From: Lachnospiraceae bacterium NK4A144
GTDB lineage: Bacteria > Bacillota > Clostridia > Lachnospirales > Lachnospiraceae
DNA: 64,000 bases
Direction: 5' to 3'
NCBI GenBank assembly: GCA_000424365.1
Contig: AUJT01000021.1
Coordinates: forward strand, 1-64,000
Shown: positions 62,229 through 64,000 of the stretch, in pieces
Layout: every line of letters begins with the position of its first letter
Numbering within the stretch: the first letter of the stretch is position 1
The notes under the pieces: generated by a model
Seen by the model: the letters and a program-made list of their open reading frames with translations, nothing else
Told to the model about the DNA's origin: nothing
Databases searched by the model: none
Translations under genes and position numbers: made by a program

Positions 62229-63416
62229 ATGCAGGCATTTTTAATTCTGGAAGACGGAACTGTCTTTACTGGAAAGAGCATCGGAGCCCGAAAAGAAGTC
62301 ATCAGTGAGATCGTATTTAATACATCCATGACAGGCTATCTTGAAGTGCTCACAGATCCTTCCTATGCAGGACAGGCAGTTTGTATGACGTACCCATTGA
62401 TCGGAAACTATGGCATCTGTGAAGATGACATGCAGTCTGATCGAGTATGGCTTGATGGTTACATTGTTCATGAGCTTTCACGGAACGAAAGTAATTTCCG
62501 TTCCGGGGGTCGTATTCAGGATTTCCTGCTTAAATATGATATACCCGGAATCGCAGGCATCGATACACGTGCGCTGACAAAGATCCTCCGTGAAAAGGGA
62601 ACAATGAACGGAATGATCACTACTAATGCAGAGTACGATCTCGATGAAGTGATCCCGAAGCTCAAGGCATATACAACTGCCGGCGTAGTAAAAAAAGTAA
62701 CATGCCGTGAAAAATACTTTATCTCCGGCTCCAGAAAGCTCGAAGAAAACGGAGTGCTTCACGGAAAGGCAGTAGCCACAACAGGTATCACGGAAAAACC
62801 GGAATTCCCGGAGCGTGTACCCACAAGAGTACGTGAACTTAACGGAGCAGGACTTAAGGTAGCCCTTCTTGACGTTGGAACAAAGCGTAATATTGCGCTC
62901 AATCTGGCACACAGAGGATGTGACGTAACAGTATTCCCGGCGGAAACAACAGCTGACGAAATACTTGCATTTGAGCCGGATGGAATCATGATCTCGAACG
63001 GCCCCGGCGATCCGAAGGAATGTACAGAGATCATAAAGGAAGTAAGAAAGCTCTACGAATCTGATATACCGATCTTTGCTATCTGCCTTGGTCATCAGCT
63101 TATGGCACTGGCAGCCGGCGGAGATACACACAGACTTAAATATGGTCATCGCGGTGCCAACCATCCGGTCAAAGACCTGGAAAATGGCCGCGTATATATA
63201 ACATCTCAGAACCATGGTTATGTGGTAGATGAGGAAAAGATGGATCCTTCCGTTGCCGTACCGGCATTTGTAAATGTAAACGACGGTACTAATGAGGGAA
63301 TGCGCTACATAGGAAAGAAAATATTTACCGTACAGTTCCATCCGGAAGCATGTGGCGGACCTCAGGACAGCGAGTATCTCTTTGATCGTTTCATCTCCAT
63401 GATGAAAGAACAGTAA
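62229..63416 (+). CDS. carA: Carbamoyl-phosphate synthase small (glutaminase) subunit
   Basis: CarA frees ammonia from glutamine for carbamoyl phosphate synthesis, feeding pyrimidine and arginine pathways. Length is 395 aa, slightly above the usual ~360-380. The N-terminal domain has [20 protein letters not shown] and [12 protein letters not shown]. The class I amidotransferase domain has GPGDPKE, nucleophile Cys in [16 protein letters not shown] and the His/Glu pair in [12 protein letters not shown]. The ATG follows AAGGAG. The carB gene begins 22 nt downstream. Confidence 0.96.
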   Translation: MQAFLILEDGTVFTGKSIGARKEVISEIVFNTSMTGYLEVLTDPSYAGQAVCMTYPLIGNYGICEDDMQSDRVWLDGYIVHELSRNESNFRSGGRIQDFLLKYDIPGIAGIDTRALTKILREKGTMNGMITTNAEYDLDEVIPKLKAYTTAGVVKKVTCREKYFISGSRKLEENGVLHGKAVATTGITEKPEFPERVPTRVRELNGAGLKVALLDVGTKRNIALNLAHRGCDVTVFPAETTADEILAFEPDGIMISNGPGDPKECTEIIKEVRKLYESDIPIFAICLGHQLMALAAGGDTHRLKYGHRGANHPVKDLENGRVYITSQNHGYVVDEEKMDPSVAVPAFVNVNDGTNEGMRYIGKKIFTVQFHPEACGGPQDSEYLFDRFISMMKEQ

Positions 63417-63438
63417 CGCAGTAAGAAAGGATCATCAA

Positions 63439-64000
63439 ATGCCAAGAAATAAGGATATTCAAAAAGTACTGGTCATCGGTTCAGGACCTATCGTTATCGG
63501 TCAGGCAGCAGAGTTTGACTATGCCGGAACTCAGGCCTGTCGTTCACTTAAGGAAGAAGGAGTAGAAGTTTGTCTCGTGAACTCCAATCCTGCAACGATC
63601 ATGACCGATAAAGAAATCGCAGATCAGGTTTATATTGAGCCTCTTACAGCGTCTATGCTGGAGGAGATCATCATAAAGGAAAAGCCGGATTCAGTACTTC
63701 CGACCCTTGGCGGTCAGGCAGGACTTAACCTCGGTATGGAGCTTGCAGAGTCAGGCTTTCTTGAAAAACACGGAGTAAAGCTCATCGGTACTACCGCTGA
63801 GACTATCCGTAAAGCCGAGGACCGTCTGGAATTTAAGCAGACAATGGAAAAGATTGGCGAGCCGGTAGCACCTTCACTTGTAGTAAAGGATGTGGAGACA
63901 GGCGCAGATTTTGCTAAGAAGATCGGCTATCCTGTAGTTCTCCGTCCTGCATATACACTTGGAGGATCAGGCGGCGGTATCGCTTATAACGAAGCAGAGC
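63439..64000 (+). CDS. carB: Carbamoyl-phosphate synthase large subunit, N-terminal part (runs off the window)
   Basis: CarB makes carbamoyl phosphate from bicarbonate, ammonia and two ATP. Only the first 187 residues are in the window (full length is usually near 1070). It starts [19 protein letters not shown] and continues with [31 protein letters not shown] and [16 protein letters not shown], all typical of the first pre-ATP-grasp domain. The last residues ([18 protein letters not shown]) enter the ATP-grasp fold. The ATG follows GAAAGGA. Confidence 0.96.
   Translation, partial: MPRNKDIQKVLVIGSGPIVIGQAAEFDYAGTQACRSLKEEGVEVCLVNSNPATIMTDKEIADQVYIEPLTASMLEEIIIKEKPDSVLPTLGGQAGLNLGMELAESGFLEKHGVKLIGTTAETIRKAEDRLEFKQTMEKIGEPVAPSLVVKDVETGADFAKKIGYPVVLRPAYTLGGSGGGIAYNEAE

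Noticed and set aside
62478-63341. A 287-codon open frame antisense to carA
   Set aside because: It is Cys- and Phe-rich with no recognisable domain and lies wholly opposite a certain gene; the codon bias of carA explains it.

Overview
The window is 64 kb of a low-to-moderate GC, strictly anaerobic Firmicute chromosome. It is most likely from the Lachnospiraceae (Butyrivibrio/Pseudobutyrivibrio-like). The reasons are the class III (anaerobic) ribonucleotide reductase, a DUF4250 protein, a BMP-type nucleoside ABC transporter, large surface proteins with Listeria-Bacteroides repeats, and an HrcA/CIRCE-controlled clpB. Genus is inference; no species marker is readable beyond the last ~290 nt of a 23S rRNA.

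Layout. 1-0.4 kb: 3' end of 23S rRNA and its terminator, with no 5S gene after it. 0.5-3.2 kb: clpB behind a CIRCE operator. 3.5-8.5 kb: BMP lipoprotein plus nucleoside ABC transporter (one ATPase, two permeases). 8.5-11.6 kb: secDF and a small-multidrug-export family protein. 11.6-13.6 kb, minus strand: hflX and an XRE regulator. 13.8-16.8 kb: malic enzyme, DUF4250 protein, a small conserved protein and rarA. 17-23.7 kb: a giant secreted/anchored surface protein whose reading frame is broken in two by an AT dinucleotide tract, followed by a small membrane protein. 24-29.1 kb: rho, rpmE, a DUF1385 protein, prmC and prfA. 29.2-31.6 kb: a PAS-PAS-GGDEF diguanylate cyclase and a TPR lipoprotein. 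32-34.5 kb: nrdD with a fused redoxin domain, preceded by paired NrdR-like boxes. 34.5-36.3 kb: pyrF and pyrE. 36.3-38.8 kb: two small membrane proteins and an M29-type aminopeptidase. 38.8-44.5 kb: purE-purM-purN-purD, a zinc-ribbon/HTH protein and an SH3-glucosaminidase. 44.5-50.5 kb: an exported membrane protein, clpC, a small conserved protein and radA. 50.6 kb: tRNA-Trp. 51-55.4 kb: CotH-family protein, a PilZ protein (minus strand) and an NhaC-family antiporter. 55.4-58 kb: two unassigned conserved proteins. 58.3-64 kb: purL, carA and the start of carB, which runs off the end.

Functionally this is mostly core genome: protein quality control (clpB, clpC), translation termination (prmC, prfA), transcription termination (rho), DNA maintenance (rarA, radA), and nucleotide supply (nrdD, pyrF, pyrE, purE/M/N/D/L, carAB, nucleoside uptake). 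Two c-di-GMP proteins (a GGDEF enzyme with an intact inhibitory site and a PilZ receptor) suggest second-messenger control of surface or motility functions.

The most unusual content is between the genes. Two families of short, structured, interspersed elements are present. Family A ends in GATGTCA-type inverted repeats and carries a chain of hairpins. Family B is about 100-146 bp with GTTACTGTTCA-type terminal inverted repeats. Copies of each differ by compensatory base changes that keep the stems paired. One B copy sits inside an A copy and is flanked by a perfect 8-bp duplication of A sequence; a second B copy has a 7/8 duplication. B is therefore mobile or recently was, and both families look selected for structure. 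I do not recognise either as a named family.
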